Below, one piece after another: positions 55,230 through 64,000 of a DNA stretch of 64,000 bases. The position numbers and the translations under genes are program-made. The notes beneath the pieces are model-generated. The model was not told the origin of the DNA. It searched no databases and was given only the letters and a program-made list of their open reading frames with translations. This DNA is from Brevundimonas subvibrioides (lineage in GTDB: Bacteria; Pseudomonadota; Alphaproteobacteria; Caulobacterales; Caulobacteraceae), in contig NZ_NCEQ01000007.1 of the NCBI RefSeq assembly GCF_002280785.1, forward strand, positions 186,001 through 250,000, read 5' to 3'. The stretch's first letter is position 1. Each line of letters opens with the position of its first letter.

Positions 55230-56027
55230 CTAACCCCGCTTCGCCGCCTCGATCGCCGCCGCCACCTCCTGCGGGTTGATGGTGGCCGTGGTCTTGCCGT
55301 TGATCAGGAAGGTCGGGGTGCCGATGAGGCCGAGGGTGGCGCCGGTGGTGTGGATGTCGGCCAGCAGGCGGTCCGTGCCGGTGTCGCGGATGACGGCGGC
55401 GGCCTGGTCCAGGGCGACGCCGTTGGCGGCGAGGATGCGATCCACCGCCTCGGGCGTCAGGCTGCGCTCGGCCATGAGGGCCTGGTGGACGGTCAGATAT
55501 TTGCCCTGGCGATGGGCGGCGAGGGCGGCGCGGGCGGCGTAGTTGGAGGTGGTGCTGTCGCCCCGGTCGAGGATCGGCCATTCCTTGAAGACGAAACGGA
55601 CGTCCGGATGGGCGCGCATCAGGGCCAGATAGTCCTCGGAGACGGCCTTGCAGCCCGGGCACTGGTAGTCGAAGAACTCGACCACCGTGACCTTCGCATC
55701 GGCGGGACCGAAGGCCGGATCGCGCGCGTCGGGCGCCATCAGGGCCGCGTTGGCGGCGACGGCGGCGTTGATCGTGTCGACGCGAACGGTCTCGGCCCGG
55801 GTCTCGAAGGCGGCCTGGACCTCGGTCATGACCTGGGGGTTGGCGAGCAGATAGGCGCGGACCTTGCCGCCGAAATCGCCTCCGGTGACATAGGGGGCGG
55901 CCGCCAGACCCAGGGCCACGACGGACACCGCCAGGGCCGCCGCGCCGCCGCGACCGGAGGCGAACCAGGCGAGGGGGTCGCGAGTCGGCTTGTCGTCCGG
56001 GGACGGGGCGGGGGCTTGGTCGGTCAT
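55230..56027 (-). CDS. DsbA-family thiol:disulfide interchange protein
   Basis: 265 residues. A transmembrane signal-anchor follows a cytosolic N-terminus (GGAAALAVSVVALGLAAAPYV), then an N-terminal extension (VRAYLLANPQVMTEVQAAFE) and a thioredoxin domain with the active site CPGC (Cys123, Cys126) in FFDYQCPGCKAVSED and the cis-Pro loop GTPTFLING. This is the DsbA/BdbD-like type that oxidises or isomerises disulfides in the periplasm. It follows the M48 protease gene by 22 bp on the same strand, an arrangement shared with other Caulobacterales. Confidence 0.92.
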   Translation of the reverse strand: MTDQAPAPSPDDKPTRDPLAWFASGRGGAAALAVSVVALGLAAAPYVTGGDFGGKVRAYLLANPQVMTEVQAAFETRAETVRVDTINAAVAANAALMAPDARDPAFGPADAKVTVVEFFDYQCPGCKAVSEDYLALMRAHPDVRFVFKEWPILDRGDSTTSNYAARAALAAHRQGKYLTVHQALMAERSLTPEAVDRILAANGVALDQAAAVIRDTGTDRLLADIHTTGATLGLIGTPTFLINGKTTATINPQEVAAAIEAAKRG

Positions 56028-56049
56028 TCAGGTCTCGGAATAGGGGCGG

Positions 56050-57474
56050 TCAGGCGCCGGGCGCGATGACGGTCTGTTGTTGTTCGCGGCGACGCTCGTT
56101 GCGCCGATCGACGTCGGCGATGTCGTCCATCGTGGCCCCGGACGCCAGAACGATGTCCATGGCGCGCCGCCATTCGTTCGAGCCGGGCGGCAGCATGTCG
56201 CGGGCGCGCAGGGCGAACTGGGTCGACTGTTCCTCAGCCCCGGCGGCGAAATAGTATTCGGCCGAGGCCAGACGCGCCTCGCCCTCCTTGCCCTGGCTGG
56301 CATAGGCCTGACCCAGCAGGCGCCAGGCCAGGGTGTTGTCGCCTTCGCGGGCCGTGGCGCGCTTCAGCTGATCGACGGCTTCGTCGAGGTTGGCGGGATC
56401 GTTGGTCTCGATCAGGGCGTGGGCCAGGTTGATGCGTAACAGGGGGGCGTCGGGCTTCAGCCGGATGGATTCGCGGTGGGCGTCGATGGCCTCGCGCGGG
56501 CGGCCTTCCTCGAACAGGATCTGGCCCTTGAGCTCCCACAGATAGGGGTTGTCGACGTCCCCGGCGATCAGGGCGTCGGTGGCGTCGAGGGCGCGCTGGG
56601 TCTGGCCGTCGCGATACCAGGCGATGGCGCGGGCGTAGCGGGCCGGGAAGGAGGTGTCGCTTTCCAGATAGGTACGCAGGGTCTGGGTCGGGGCATCCAT
56701 GAAGGCATGCACCTTGGCCAGGATCAGGGCGTGGTCGGCCAGCCTCTCGGGGCTGTCCCTGTGGCTGTAGTGGGACGCGGCCTCGACGGGCCTGCGCAGG
56801 GCCTCGATGCGCTGGCCGGACAGGGGGTGGCTGCGGAAATAGGGATAGCGGCGGGCGTCGGAGAACACTTCCTGACTGCGGAAATTCTCGAAGAACTCGA
56901 CCAGGCCCCGACCGGATTCGCCGGCGGCCTCCAGGCCGCGCGCGGCGGTGATGTCGGCCTCGCCTTCCTGGCCCTGCATGTAGCGCAGGGAGCCCAGGGC
57001 GCCGAAATACTGGCCGGATCCGATCAGCGCCATGCCGGCGCCTGGCTGACCGGCCGCGACGGCCAGGGCGCCGAGCGCCATCGACATCAGCATGGGTTGC
57101 ATGCCGGCGCTCTGGGCGCCGTCGCGCAGGGTGTGCCGGTTCTTGACGTGACCGGCCTCGTGGGCGAGCACGCCCAGAAGCTCGTTGGGATCGCGGGTGC
57201 GCAGGATCAGGCCGGTGTTGATGCCGATGATCCGCCCGCGCGTGGCGAAGGCGTTCAACTCGGGATCGTTGATCAGCAGGACCTCGACCTCGGCCGGTTC
57301 GAGACCCATGGCCGCGAACACCGGGTCCGACCACCCGCGGATGATGCCCTCGACCTCGGTGTCGCGGATCGTGCTCTGGGCGGAGGCAGGGCCGGCCGCC
57401 GCCATCACGAGGACGGCGGCGGACGCGGCGACCAGCCCGAGGAGGGCGGACGTGACGCGGGTCGGCCGGATCAT
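56050..57474 (-). CDS. M48-family metalloprotease with TPR domain (BepA-like)
   Basis: 474 residues from the ATG at 57474, with AAGGAG five to six bases upstream. Signal peptide (SALLGLVAASAAVLVMAAAG), M48 protease domain with HEAGH (His105, Glu106, His109) in LGVLAHEAGHVKNRH, and TPR repeats from about residue 250 (AIAWYRDGQTQRALDATDAL; LRINLAHALIETNDPANLDE). This order fits BepA/YfgC-type chaperone-proteases that act on LptD/BAM assembly. It is co-transcribed with the DsbA-like gene. Confidence 0.93.
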   Translation of the reverse strand: MIRPTRVTSALLGLVAASAAVLVMAAAGPASAQSTIRDTEVEGIIRGWSDPVFAAMGLEPAEVEVLLINDPELNAFATRGRIIGINTGLILRTRDPNELLGVLAHEAGHVKNRHTLRDGAQSAGMQPMLMSMALGALAVAAGQPGAGMALIGSGQYFGALGSLRYMQGQEGEADITAARGLEAAGESGRGLVEFFENFRSQEVFSDARRYPYFRSHPLSGQRIEALRRPVEAASHYSHRDSPERLADHALILAKVHAFMDAPTQTLRTYLESDTSFPARYARAIAWYRDGQTQRALDATDALIAGDVDNPYLWELKGQILFEEGRPREAIDAHRESIRLKPDAPLLRINLAHALIETNDPANLDEAVDQLKRATAREGDNTLAWRLLGQAYASQGKEGEARLASAEYYFAAGAEEQSTQFALRARDMLPPGSNEWRRAMDIVLASGATMDDIADVDRRNERRREQQQTVIAPGA

Positions 57475-57529
57475 GGCGAACTCCTTCGACGGGCGCCCCC
57501 GCCCCACGGTCTAATCTAGGCGCGGTTCG

Positions 57530-60223
57530 TCACAGACGCCACCATCCGCGTTTCGGCTTGGCGGGCGGCGCGGTGATCTGGTTCGGATCGTTGGCGATGA
57601 TCGCGCTGAGATCGGCCTCGGGAGCCGGGGCGACCGAGGCCTCGGCGGTGACCAGGGTCTCTGTTCCGACGACGACCGGTTCCGGCTCGACCGCGACCGG
57701 CGCAGCTTCAGGCTCCGCCTCGACGAAGGCGATCTCGGGCTCCAGCGGCGGCGCGACAGCCTCGACGGCTTCGGCCGCAACGACTTCGGTCTCCACCGCC
57801 GAGCCGGCCGTCTTGCGACGGACGCGGCGACGCTGGGGCTCGGGCGCGATCACCGGAACGACCGCCTCGGAGGCGTCGTCCGACAGGACCACGGCCATCG
57901 GGGTCTCGGGATCGGCGTCGACGGGCATGCCTTCGTTGGTGGCGCGACCCTCGACCCTCAGATCCTGCGGGGTGGCGCGTTCGCCGCGACCCCGGCCGCG
58001 ACGGCGGCGACGCGAGCGACCGCCTTCGCGATCTCCGGCCAGTTCGCCCTCGGGACGTTCGCCGATCATCTCCTCGACGTCGTGCGCGGCTTCAGCGTCA
58101 TCACGGGCGGGCGCGGCCGGACGTTCGGCGCGCGGGGCGGGGTTGATCGGGTCGAACCAGACATAGGGATCGTCCAGCGACGGCGTGCGGCCCCGGACCC
58201 AGAAGAAGGATCCCGCGCCGGCGCCGGCGCCGGCGGTGTCACCGTCTTCGCGGATGCGACGTCCGCCACGACGACCCCGACGACGGCGACGGCCGGCCTC
58301 GCTGTCATCGTCATCGGCAGCCAGACCCTCGACCTCGGCGTCGGCGGCCACGGGAGCGGCCTCCTCGTCGCGACGGCCGCCCCGACGGCGGCGGCCCCGA
58401 CCGCGGCCCTTGTCGCCCTCAGGACGTTCGGCGCGTTCGGCCCGCTCGCGCGGTTCGTCCTCGTCGGAGTCCTCGCGATCCAGCGCGTCCTCGTCGTCGT
58501 CGTCGCCGGCGATGATGTCGTCTTCGTCGTCGTTGTCGTCTTCGTCCTGCCAGGCGTTGTCGTCGAAGTCGTCTTCGAGATCGGCCAGCGAGACGATGGC
58601 TTCAGGCGGGGTGAAGTCCTCGTTGGTTTCGGTGCGCTCGATGGCGCTCTCGCCCTGACCCAGACGGTCGTCGATCTGGATGATCACGGCCAGGCCGCGA
58701 CGCTCCAGCAGACGCTGCAGATAGTCGCGCTTGTGGTTCAGGATGTAGAGGGCGACGGCCGACGAGACCTTCAGGTTGATCGACCCCGCGCCGTTCTTCC
58801 CGGCCTCGATATCGACAGCGCGCAGCACCATCAGGGCGGCGGATTCGGCCGAGCGGACGCGACCGGCGCCCTGGCAGTGGGGGCAGACCTCGGTGGCGCC
58901 TTCCAGCACGCCGAGGCGGCGACGCTGGCGGCTGATCTCCATCAGGCCGAAGCCGGAGATGCGTCCCATCTGGATGCGGGCGCGGTCGAAGCTGAGTTCG
59001 TCCTTGAGGATGCGTTCGACGGTCCGGTTGTTCTTGGACTCGTCCATGTCGATGAAGTCGATCACCACCAGGCCGGCCAGGTCGCGCAGGCGCAGCTGGC
59101 GGGCGGCCTCGACGGCGGCCTCGCAGTTGGTCTTGAAGGCCGTGGCCTCGACGTTGCGTTCCTTGGTCGCGCGGCCCGAGTTGACGTCGATGGCGACCAG
59201 GGCCTCGGTCTGGTTGATCACCAGATAGCCGCCGGACTTCAGCGGCACGATGGGCTGGTGGATCTGCGTCAGCAGCTCCTCGATGCCGTTGGCGGCGAAC
59301 AGGGGCCTGGAGCCCTGGTACAGATGCACCTTCTTGGCCTGCGAGGGCATCAGCACCCGCATGAAGTCGCGCGCCTCCTTGAAGCCCTCGAGGCCCTCGA
59401 CCTGGATGCCGTCGAAATCCTTGTCGAACATGTCCCGCACGGCGCGGCGGACGAGGTTTTCTTCTTCGTAGATCAGAGACGGGGCATGCGAGGCGAGGGT
59501 GGTCTCGCGGATCGTCTCCCACAGGCGCAGCAGGTATTCATAGTCGCGCTTGATCTCGGCCTTGGTGCGTTTGGCGCCGGCCGTGCGGATGATCAGACCC
59601 ATGCCGCGCGGCACGTCCAGGGCGGCCGCGGCGGCCTTCAGGCGCTTGCGGTCGCTGGCCTGGGTGATCTTGCGGGAGATGCCGCCGCCCTTGCCGGTGT
59701 TGGGCATCAGGACGCAGTAGCGGCCGGCCAGCGAGAGCCAGGTGGTCAGGGCCGCGCCCTTGCCGCCGCGCTCGTCCTTGACGACCTGGATCAGCAGGAT
59801 CTGGCGACGCTTGATGACGTCCTGGATCTTGTAGCGCCGCATCAGGCGGCGCTTCAGCCGCTCTTCCTCGGCCATGCCGCCTTCGGAATCGCCGTCGTCC
59901 GAGTCACGGGCGTTCTCGTCGTCGTGATCGTCCTCGGCCGAATGGGCCTCGGCCATGATCGCGTCGCGGTCGGCGGCCGGGATCTGGTAGTAGTCGGGGT
60001 GGATCTCGTTGAAGGCCAGGAAGCCGTGGCGATTGCCGCCGTATTCGACGAAGGCGGCCTGCAGGCTGGGTTCTACGCGGGTGACCTTGGCGAGGTAGAT
60101 ATTGCCGCGAAGCTGGCGTTTGGTTTTCGACTCGAAGTCGAATTCCTCAACCTGGCGGCCGTCCACGATAGCGACGCGGGTTTCTTCCGCGTGCGCTGCA
60201 TCGATTAGCATCGTCTTTGACAT
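57530..60223 (-). CDS. rne: Ribonuclease E
   Basis: 897 residues from the ATG at 60223. N-terminal catalytic half: S1 domain with an acidic insertion (DDHDDENARDSDDGDSEGG, about residues 95-115), 5' sensor and RNase H-like parts, DNase I-like domain with the catalytic Asp in VAIDVNSGRATKERN and LVVIDFIDMDE, and the zinc link CPHC (Cys447, Cys450) in CPHCQGAGRV. The C-terminal ~350 residues are disordered: a Asp/Glu-rich run, then Arg-rich stretches (GRGRGRRRRGGRRDEE) that bind RNA and degradosome partners. Central RNA decay and processing enzyme. Confidence 0.96.
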   Translation of the reverse strand: MSKTMLIDAAHAEETRVAIVDGRQVEEFDFESKTKRQLRGNIYLAKVTRVEPSLQAAFVEYGGNRHGFLAFNEIHPDYYQIPAADRDAIMAEAHSAEDDHDDENARDSDDGDSEGGMAEEERLKRRLMRRYKIQDVIKRRQILLIQVVKDERGGKGAALTTWLSLAGRYCVLMPNTGKGGGISRKITQASDRKRLKAAAAALDVPRGMGLIIRTAGAKRTKAEIKRDYEYLLRLWETIRETTLASHAPSLIYEEENLVRRAVRDMFDKDFDGIQVEGLEGFKEARDFMRVLMPSQAKKVHLYQGSRPLFAANGIEELLTQIHQPIVPLKSGGYLVINQTEALVAIDVNSGRATKERNVEATAFKTNCEAAVEAARQLRLRDLAGLVVIDFIDMDESKNNRTVERILKDELSFDRARIQMGRISGFGLMEISRQRRRLGVLEGATEVCPHCQGAGRVRSAESAALMVLRAVDIEAGKNGAGSINLKVSSAVALYILNHKRDYLQRLLERRGLAVIIQIDDRLGQGESAIERTETNEDFTPPEAIVSLADLEDDFDDNAWQDEDDNDDEDDIIAGDDDDEDALDREDSDEDEPRERAERAERPEGDKGRGRGRRRRGGRRDEEAAPVAADAEVEGLAADDDDSEAGRRRRRGRRGGRRIREDGDTAGAGAGAGSFFWVRGRTPSLDDPYVWFDPINPAPRAERPAAPARDDAEAAHDVEEMIGERPEGELAGDREGGRSRRRRRGRGRGERATPQDLRVEGRATNEGMPVDADPETPMAVVLSDDASEAVVPVIAPEPQRRRVRRKTAGSAVETEVVAAEAVEAVAPPLEPEIAFVEAEPEAAPVAVEPEPVVVGTETLVTAEASVAPAPEADLSAIIANDPNQITAPPAKPKRGWWRL

Positions 60224-60749
60224 TGAAGGTATCTCTCTGGCGCGCTCGGCCGTTGCCGGGGGAGGCAACGGCGGCTCGCCGAACGGGGTAAGGGGCGGAC
60301 GCGTGCGTCATCCCGTCGTCGCGGCGATGGCCGAAGACGACTGCGACCGGCCCGAAGAGGGCTGACGGTTCGTGGGAGAGGCAGGCGGAAATGCCCATGG
60401 GTTCTGGTAGGTCCTCGACCCGCACGCGCCGAGGGCGTCGCAAGGTCCGGTTCGGAATAGGCCCGGCTTTGTCGATCGATGGGCCAGTCAGTCAGTGACC
60501 ACGGTCAGAGACAGGGGGCGACACGATCCGCGAAGGCGGGAAGTCGGCGCCGCGCCGGGGCCGCGCCAAACCGACAAAGCGGCGGCGCGATCGTTCGCGG
60601 ACGGATATAAGCATAAGCATCAAGTCACGGAATGGAAAGGCAGCCCTCGGCTTTAGGTGGCGAATGCGCAGAAAGCGCTGTCGCTTAACCCAATCCAAAC
60701 CGGGCCCTGCCACAACGGAGCCAACGATAAAGGTGGGCCCGCCGTCAGA
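60224..60749. other. Divergent region rne/amiC (526 bp) with rne leader
   Basis: No gene is supported. rne mRNA leaders in many bacteria are long and used for feedback control, so a long leader here is plausible. A stem-loop is noted at 60250-60271. A CtrA half-site (TTAACC) occurs near 60686 on the amiC side, too weak to call on its own. Confidence 0.55.
60250..60271 (-). promoter_or_regulatory. Hairpin in the rne leader
   Basis: CCGTTGCC-GGGGGA-GGCAACGG is a perfect 8-bp stem with a 6-base loop, 27 bases upstream of the rne start codon and therefore in its leader RNA. RNase E commonly controls its own mRNA through leader hairpins. The role here is by analogy. Confidence 0.4.
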
Positions 60750-61970
60750 ATGACTGGTCGCAAGTATTTTAACCTGTCCGGCTGGGGCCCGCGTGAGTGG
60801 GCCATGACCGCGCTCGCCCTGCTGGTGCTGGGCGTCGTGCTGCTGGTCAGCACGCGCGGTCTGGCGGCCGGGGCGAGCGGTGACGTGCGCGGCGTGCGCT
60901 TCGGCGGGGACGTGCAGCGGACCCGGGTCGTCATCGACCTGGACCGGTCCGCGCGCGGAGAGGTGATCGAGAGCGGGGACCGCGGCTCGCTTGTCCTGAC
61001 CCTGGCCGGCGTCGGCGCCGGTCGCGGCGTCGATGGCGCGGGCTCGGGACTGGTGCGCGACTGGCGCGTCAGCGCCTCGGGCACGGCGTCGCGGGTGCAT
61101 CTGGGCCTGGCCCGGACGGCGCGGATCGAGCGTCGGTTCCTGCTGCCGCCCGGCGACGGGGTCCCCTACTATCGCTATGTCATCGATATCGCCGCGACCG
61201 GATCGGCTGCAATTCCGGCGGCCGCGCGCCAGGCCCCGCGTCCCGAACAGCGCCGGGCCGAGCGCCCGTTGATCGTCATCGACGCCGGTCACGGCGGTCG
61301 CGATCCGGGCGCGCAAGGCGCACAGCGCAGCGAGAGCGAGGTCACCCTGGCCGCCGCCCTGGCCCTGCGCGACGAACTCACCCGGACAGGCCGCTATCGC
61401 GTCATGCTGACGCGCGAGACCAATGTCTATGTCGACCTGTACCGTCGGGTGCGGATCGCGCGTCAGGCGGACGCGGACCTGTTCATCTCGTTGCACGCCG
61501 ACGCCGGGGCCGATCCGGCCACGCGCGGGGCGTCGGTCTATACCCTGTCAGAACAGGGGGCGACGCGGGCCGTCCGCGAAGTGACACGCAGCGATGACTG
61601 GCACCGCGACCTGCATCTGCCGGGGCGGGATCCTTCGGTGGACCGGATCCTGCTCGACATGACCCAGAGGGCGACCCAGAATCGTTCGGCCCAGTTCGCC
61701 CGCGTCCTGCTGACCCACCTGGAGGCCGCCGACCATCCGCTGCTGCGCCGCAGCCACCGCGACGCCGGCCTGGCCGTGCTGCTGGCCCCCGACGTGCCGG
61801 CCGTGCTGCTGGAGATGGGGTTCATCACCAATCCCGACGACGAGCGGGCGCTCGGCGACGCGGCGCAGCGGCGCAGGCTGGTCCGGGCCGTCTCCGAAGG
61901 GATCGACCGGTATTTCCGTGAACCGTCGGGCACGATGCAGATTGCGGGAATGCCCGGCGCGGGCGGCTGA
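60750..61970 (+). CDS. amiC: N-acetylmuramoyl-L-alanine amidase
   Basis: 406 residues from the ATG at 60750. A single transmembrane/signal segment (EWAMTALALLVLGVVLLVST), an AMIN-like beta domain (about residues 45-150) and the amidase_3 catalytic domain with zinc ligands in IDAGHGGRDPGAQG, the Glu of SESEVTLAAALAL, SLHADAGA and the catalytic Glu in VLLEMGFITNPDDE. It cuts the peptide from muramic acid during cell separation. Divergent from rne; the PBP1a gene follows 76 bp later, an arrangement typical of alphaproteobacteria. Confidence 0.95.
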   Translation: MTGRKYFNLSGWGPREWAMTALALLVLGVVLLVSTRGLAAGASGDVRGVRFGGDVQRTRVVIDLDRSARGEVIESGDRGSLVLTLAGVGAGRGVDGAGSGLVRDWRVSASGTASRVHLGLARTARIERRFLLPPGDGVPYYRYVIDIAATGSAAIPAAARQAPRPEQRRAERPLIVIDAGHGGRDPGAQGAQRSESEVTLAAALALRDELTRTGRYRVMLTRETNVYVDLYRRVRIARQADADLFISLHADAGADPATRGASVYTLSEQGATRAVREVTRSDDWHRDLHLPGRDPSVDRILLDMTQRATQNRSAQFARVLLTHLEAADHPLLRRSHRDAGLAVLLAPDVPAVLLEMGFITNPDDERALGDAAQRRRLVRAVSEGIDRYFREPSGTMQIAGMPGAGG

Positions 61971-62046
61971 TCCCGGACGATTCCGGCCTTCCCGCCGGAC
62001 CCGGCGCGGGCTACATCGGGCCAAGGGTGTAGTCGGAGAAGTCTTG

Positions 62047-64000
62047 GTGAAGGTTGCCGAACGGTGGTTCGTGATTGCGGGCATCGGCCTTTTGGGCGCG
62101 ATCGCGCTCGCAGGGCTGATCGTGGCGGTCTACGCCGCCTGGCTGTTCCATGACCTGCCTGACGCCTCGGAGCTGGCCGACTACCGGCCGCCGACCGCGA
62201 CGCGGGTCTATGCCGGCGACGGGACGCTGATCGGCGAGTTCTCGGACGAGCGCCGCATCTATGTGCCCTACGAACAGATTCCGACGCCGGTCGTGCAGGC
62301 CTTCCTGGCCGCCGAGGACCGCAACTTCTTCCAGCACGGCGGCATCGACGTGTCGGGCCTGGGCCGTGCCATGCTCAAGAACGTCTTCAACGCCGCCACC
62401 GGACGGCGGCTGGAGGGCGGTTCGACCATCACCCAGCAGGTCGCCAAGAACGTCTTGCTGACCAATGAATCGACCATCGGCCGCAAGCTGAAGGAAGCCA
62501 TCCTGTCCAGCCGCCTGGAGGCGACGCTGTCCAAGGAGCAGATTCTCGAACTGTATCTGAACGAGATCTTCCTGGGTTACCGGTCCTACGGCGTGGCCTC
62601 GGCCGCCTACAACTATTTCGGCAAGTCGCTGGCCCAGTTGACGCCGGACGAGGCGGCCTTCCTGGCGGCCCTGCCCAAGGGCCCCAACAACTATCATCCG
62701 AAGCGGCACCCCGAGGCAGCCAAGGGCCGTCGCGACTGGGTTCTGGGCGAGATGGCGCAGAACCGGTTCATCACCCAGGCGCAGTACGCCGAGGCGATCG
62801 CGCGTCCGCTGACGACCCGCGCCGCCCCGCGCCGCGCCGAATACCAGGACGCCGACTTCTTCGTGGAAGAAGCGCGTCGTCAGGCCGCCGCCAATCCGGA
62901 GTTCGGCGACCAGCTGAACGCGGGCGGCTTCTACATGCGCACGACGCTCGATCCTTCGCTGCAGACGGCGGCGCGCGACGCCCTGATGCGCGGGCTCGAG
63001 AACTACGACCGCCGCCACGGCTGGCGCGGGGCCTGGGGCACGACCGACTTCGCTCCGGGCTGGCAGGCCGTGGCCCTGCGCCAGACCGCGCCGCCGGAAC
63101 GCCGCGAGTGGCGCGCCGCCGCCGTCGAGAGCGTGTCGGGCAACACGGTCCAGATCCGCACCGCCCGCGACGACACGACCGGCAGCCTGATCGTCTCGGA
63201 TGCCGCCTGGGCCAACGCCAACCGGCCGCTCAAGCGCGGCGACCTGATCTTCGTCGAGCCGCGCAACGGCCAGTTCGCCCTGAAGCAGGTCCCGGCCGTG
63301 AACGGCGCCATGGTGGCCATCGAGCCGCAGTCGGGACGGGTCCTGGCCATGGTCGGCGGCTATTCCTACGCCCTGTCGAGCTTCAACCGTGCGACCCAGG
63401 CCCAGCGTCAGCCGGGGTCTTCGTTCAAGCCGTTCGTCTATGCCGCCGCCCTGGAGGGCGACTTCACCCCGGCCTCGATCGTGGTCGACGGGCCGATCAG
63501 CTTCGCCGGCGGGGCGAACGGTCAGCGCTGGACGCCCGAGAACTACAGCCGTCGCTACTACGGTCCCTCGACCCTGCGGCGCGGGCTGGAGCTGTCGCGC
63601 AACGTCATGACCGTGCGCCTGGCCAACACCATCGGCATGGACAGGGTCGTCGACCTCGCGGCCCGCATGGGCGTGGCCGACAATCTGCAGCCCAATCTGT
63701 CAGTGTCGCTGGGGGCAGGGGAGGTCACGGCCTATCACCTCACTGCCGCCTATGCCGCCTTCGTCAACGGCGGGCGGCGCGTCGATCCCTATCTGATCGA
63801 ATACGTCCAGGACCGGGACGGGGAGACCATCTATCGCGCCGACCAGCGCCGCTGCCGCGACTGCGGCCGGGCCTTCTCGGGCCAGGCCTCGCCCTATCTG
63901 GACCCGCGCGGAACCCAGGTCATCGATCCGATCACCGCCTATCAGATCAGCTCGATGCTGGAAGGCGTGGTCCAGCGGGGCACCGCCGCCAGCGCGCGCG
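62047..64000 (+). CDS. mrcA: Penicillin-binding protein 1A, N-terminal part (cut by window edge)
   Basis: 651 codons are present, without the C-terminal end. A short cytosolic start and transmembrane helix (IGLLGAIALAGLIVAVYAAW) precede the glycosyltransferase domain (AFLAAEDRNFFQHGGID, GGSTITQQVAKNV, LELYLNEIFLG) and the transpeptidase domain with SSFK (PGSSFKPFVYAAAL) and SRN (LSRNVMTVRLA). It polymerises and cross-links peptidoglycan. Start GTG 62047 (GGAG eight bases upstream); TTG 62044 is equally possible. A CRDCG pair lies near residue 605 in the extension typical of alphaproteobacterial PBP1a. The KTG box should be beyond the window. Confidence 0.95.
   Translation, partial: MKVAERWFVIAGIGLLGAIALAGLIVAVYAAWLFHDLPDASELADYRPPTATRVYAGDGTLIGEFSDERRIYVPYEQIPTPVVQAFLAAEDRNFFQHGGIDVSGLGRAMLKNVFNAATGRRLEGGSTITQQVAKNVLLTNESTIGRKLKEAILSSRLEATLSKEQILELYLNEIFLGYRSYGVASAAYNYFGKSLAQLTPDEAAFLAALPKGPNNYHPKRHPEAAKGRRDWVLGEMAQNRFITQAQYAEAIARPLTTRAAPRRAEYQDADFFVEEARRQAAANPEFGDQLNAGGFYMRTTLDPSLQTAARDALMRGLENYDRRHGWRGAWGTTDFAPGWQAVALRQTAPPERREWRAAAVESVSGNTVQIRTARDDTTGSLIVSDAAWANANRPLKRGDLIFVEPRNGQFALKQVPAVNGAMVAIEPQSGRVLAMVGGYSYALSSFNRATQAQRQPGSSFKPFVYAAALEGDFTPASIVVDGPISFAGGANGQRWTPENYSRRYYGPSTLRRGLELSRNVMTVRLANTIGMDRVVDLAARMGVADNLQPNLSVSLGAGEVTAYHLTAAYAAFVNGGRRVDPYLIEYVQDRDGETIYRADQRRCRDCGRAFSGQASPYLDPRGTQVIDPITAYQISSMLEGVVQRGTAASAR

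Noticed and set aside
63845..63900. CRDCG pair in PBP1a as a novel metal site
   Set aside because: Alphaproteobacterial PBP1a proteins often carry a Cys pair in this loop; nothing here shows a special role.
1..64000. Anti-phage or toxin-antitoxin system
   Set aside because: No restriction, retron, Abi, CBASS or toxin-antitoxin type genes were recognised; the accessory genes are exported enzymes and uncharacterised lipoproteins.

Overview
The window is a chromosomal segment of a high-GC alphaproteobacterium, most likely Caulobacterales (Caulobacter/Brevundimonas type). The inference rests on HdaA beside polyphosphate genes, the NDUFA12 - DUF2155 - aat - accCB - aroQ neighbourhood, rne divergent from amiC/PBP1a, a cluster of GANTC (CcrM-type) sites, and the many TonB/metallopeptidase genes. 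There is no rRNA, tRNA, CRISPR array, transposase, integrase or prophage. Genes are tightly packed and many neighbours overlap by 4 bp (ATGA/GTGA), so the region is mostly short operons on alternating strands.

Layout. 1-5.7 kb (+): end of thiE, a membrane histidine kinase, cydAB (short Q-loop bd oxidase) with a tiny DUF2474-like subunit gene that lacks a normal start codon, and a Pro-rich exported protein. 5.8-14 kb (-): M1 peptidase/DUF6702/YkgJ operon, an esterase, an acetyl-CoA acetyltransferase, gatC-gatA, and an exported protein. 14-18 kb (+): ruvX, an AEC permease, pyrB and a dihydroorotase homologue that has lost its metal ligands; a 144-bp inverted-repeat element sits in the pyrB/pyrC junction. 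18-20 kb (-): two unknown genes of more A/T-rich composition, then DUF2164 and a small exported protein. 20-25 kb: ABC-F ATPase, ndk, Gly-zipper lipoprotein, M13 peptidase. 25-29.4 kb: purM - M28 peptidase - purN (-) and rnd (+). 29.4-36 kb: hdaA-ppk1-ppx (-) and aspS (+), divided by a GANTC cluster. 36-41 kb (-): two related pentapeptide-repeat proteins and a degenerate class II ribonucleotide reductase homologue with a thioesterase. 41-48.6 kb: NDUFA12, DUF2155, aat, accC, accB, aroQ, thiS, thiG, DUF3224, TPR protein. 48.7-55 kb: HTH protein, seven-bladed YVTN propeller with an IPTL-CTERM tail, TonB receptor plus PhoD-like phosphatase, and a poorly coding A/T-richer stretch. 55-64 kb: DsbA-like protein, M48 peptidase, rne, amiC and the start of PBP1a.

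Functional links: thiE/thiS/thiG make the thiazole-pyrimidine coupling steps of thiamine; gatCA and a probably non-discriminating AspRS fit tRNA-dependent amidation; pyrB/pseudo-DHOase, purMN and ndk serve nucleotide synthesis; accBC feeds fatty acid synthesis; amiC and PBP1a remodel peptidoglycan.

I do not see a defence or mobile system. The most unusual items are the degenerate NrdJ homologue, the insertion that duplicated the pyrC start, the GANTC cluster between hdaA and aspS, the non-AUG small gene after cydB, and the IPTL-CTERM propeller gene with a nearby palindromic operator candidate.
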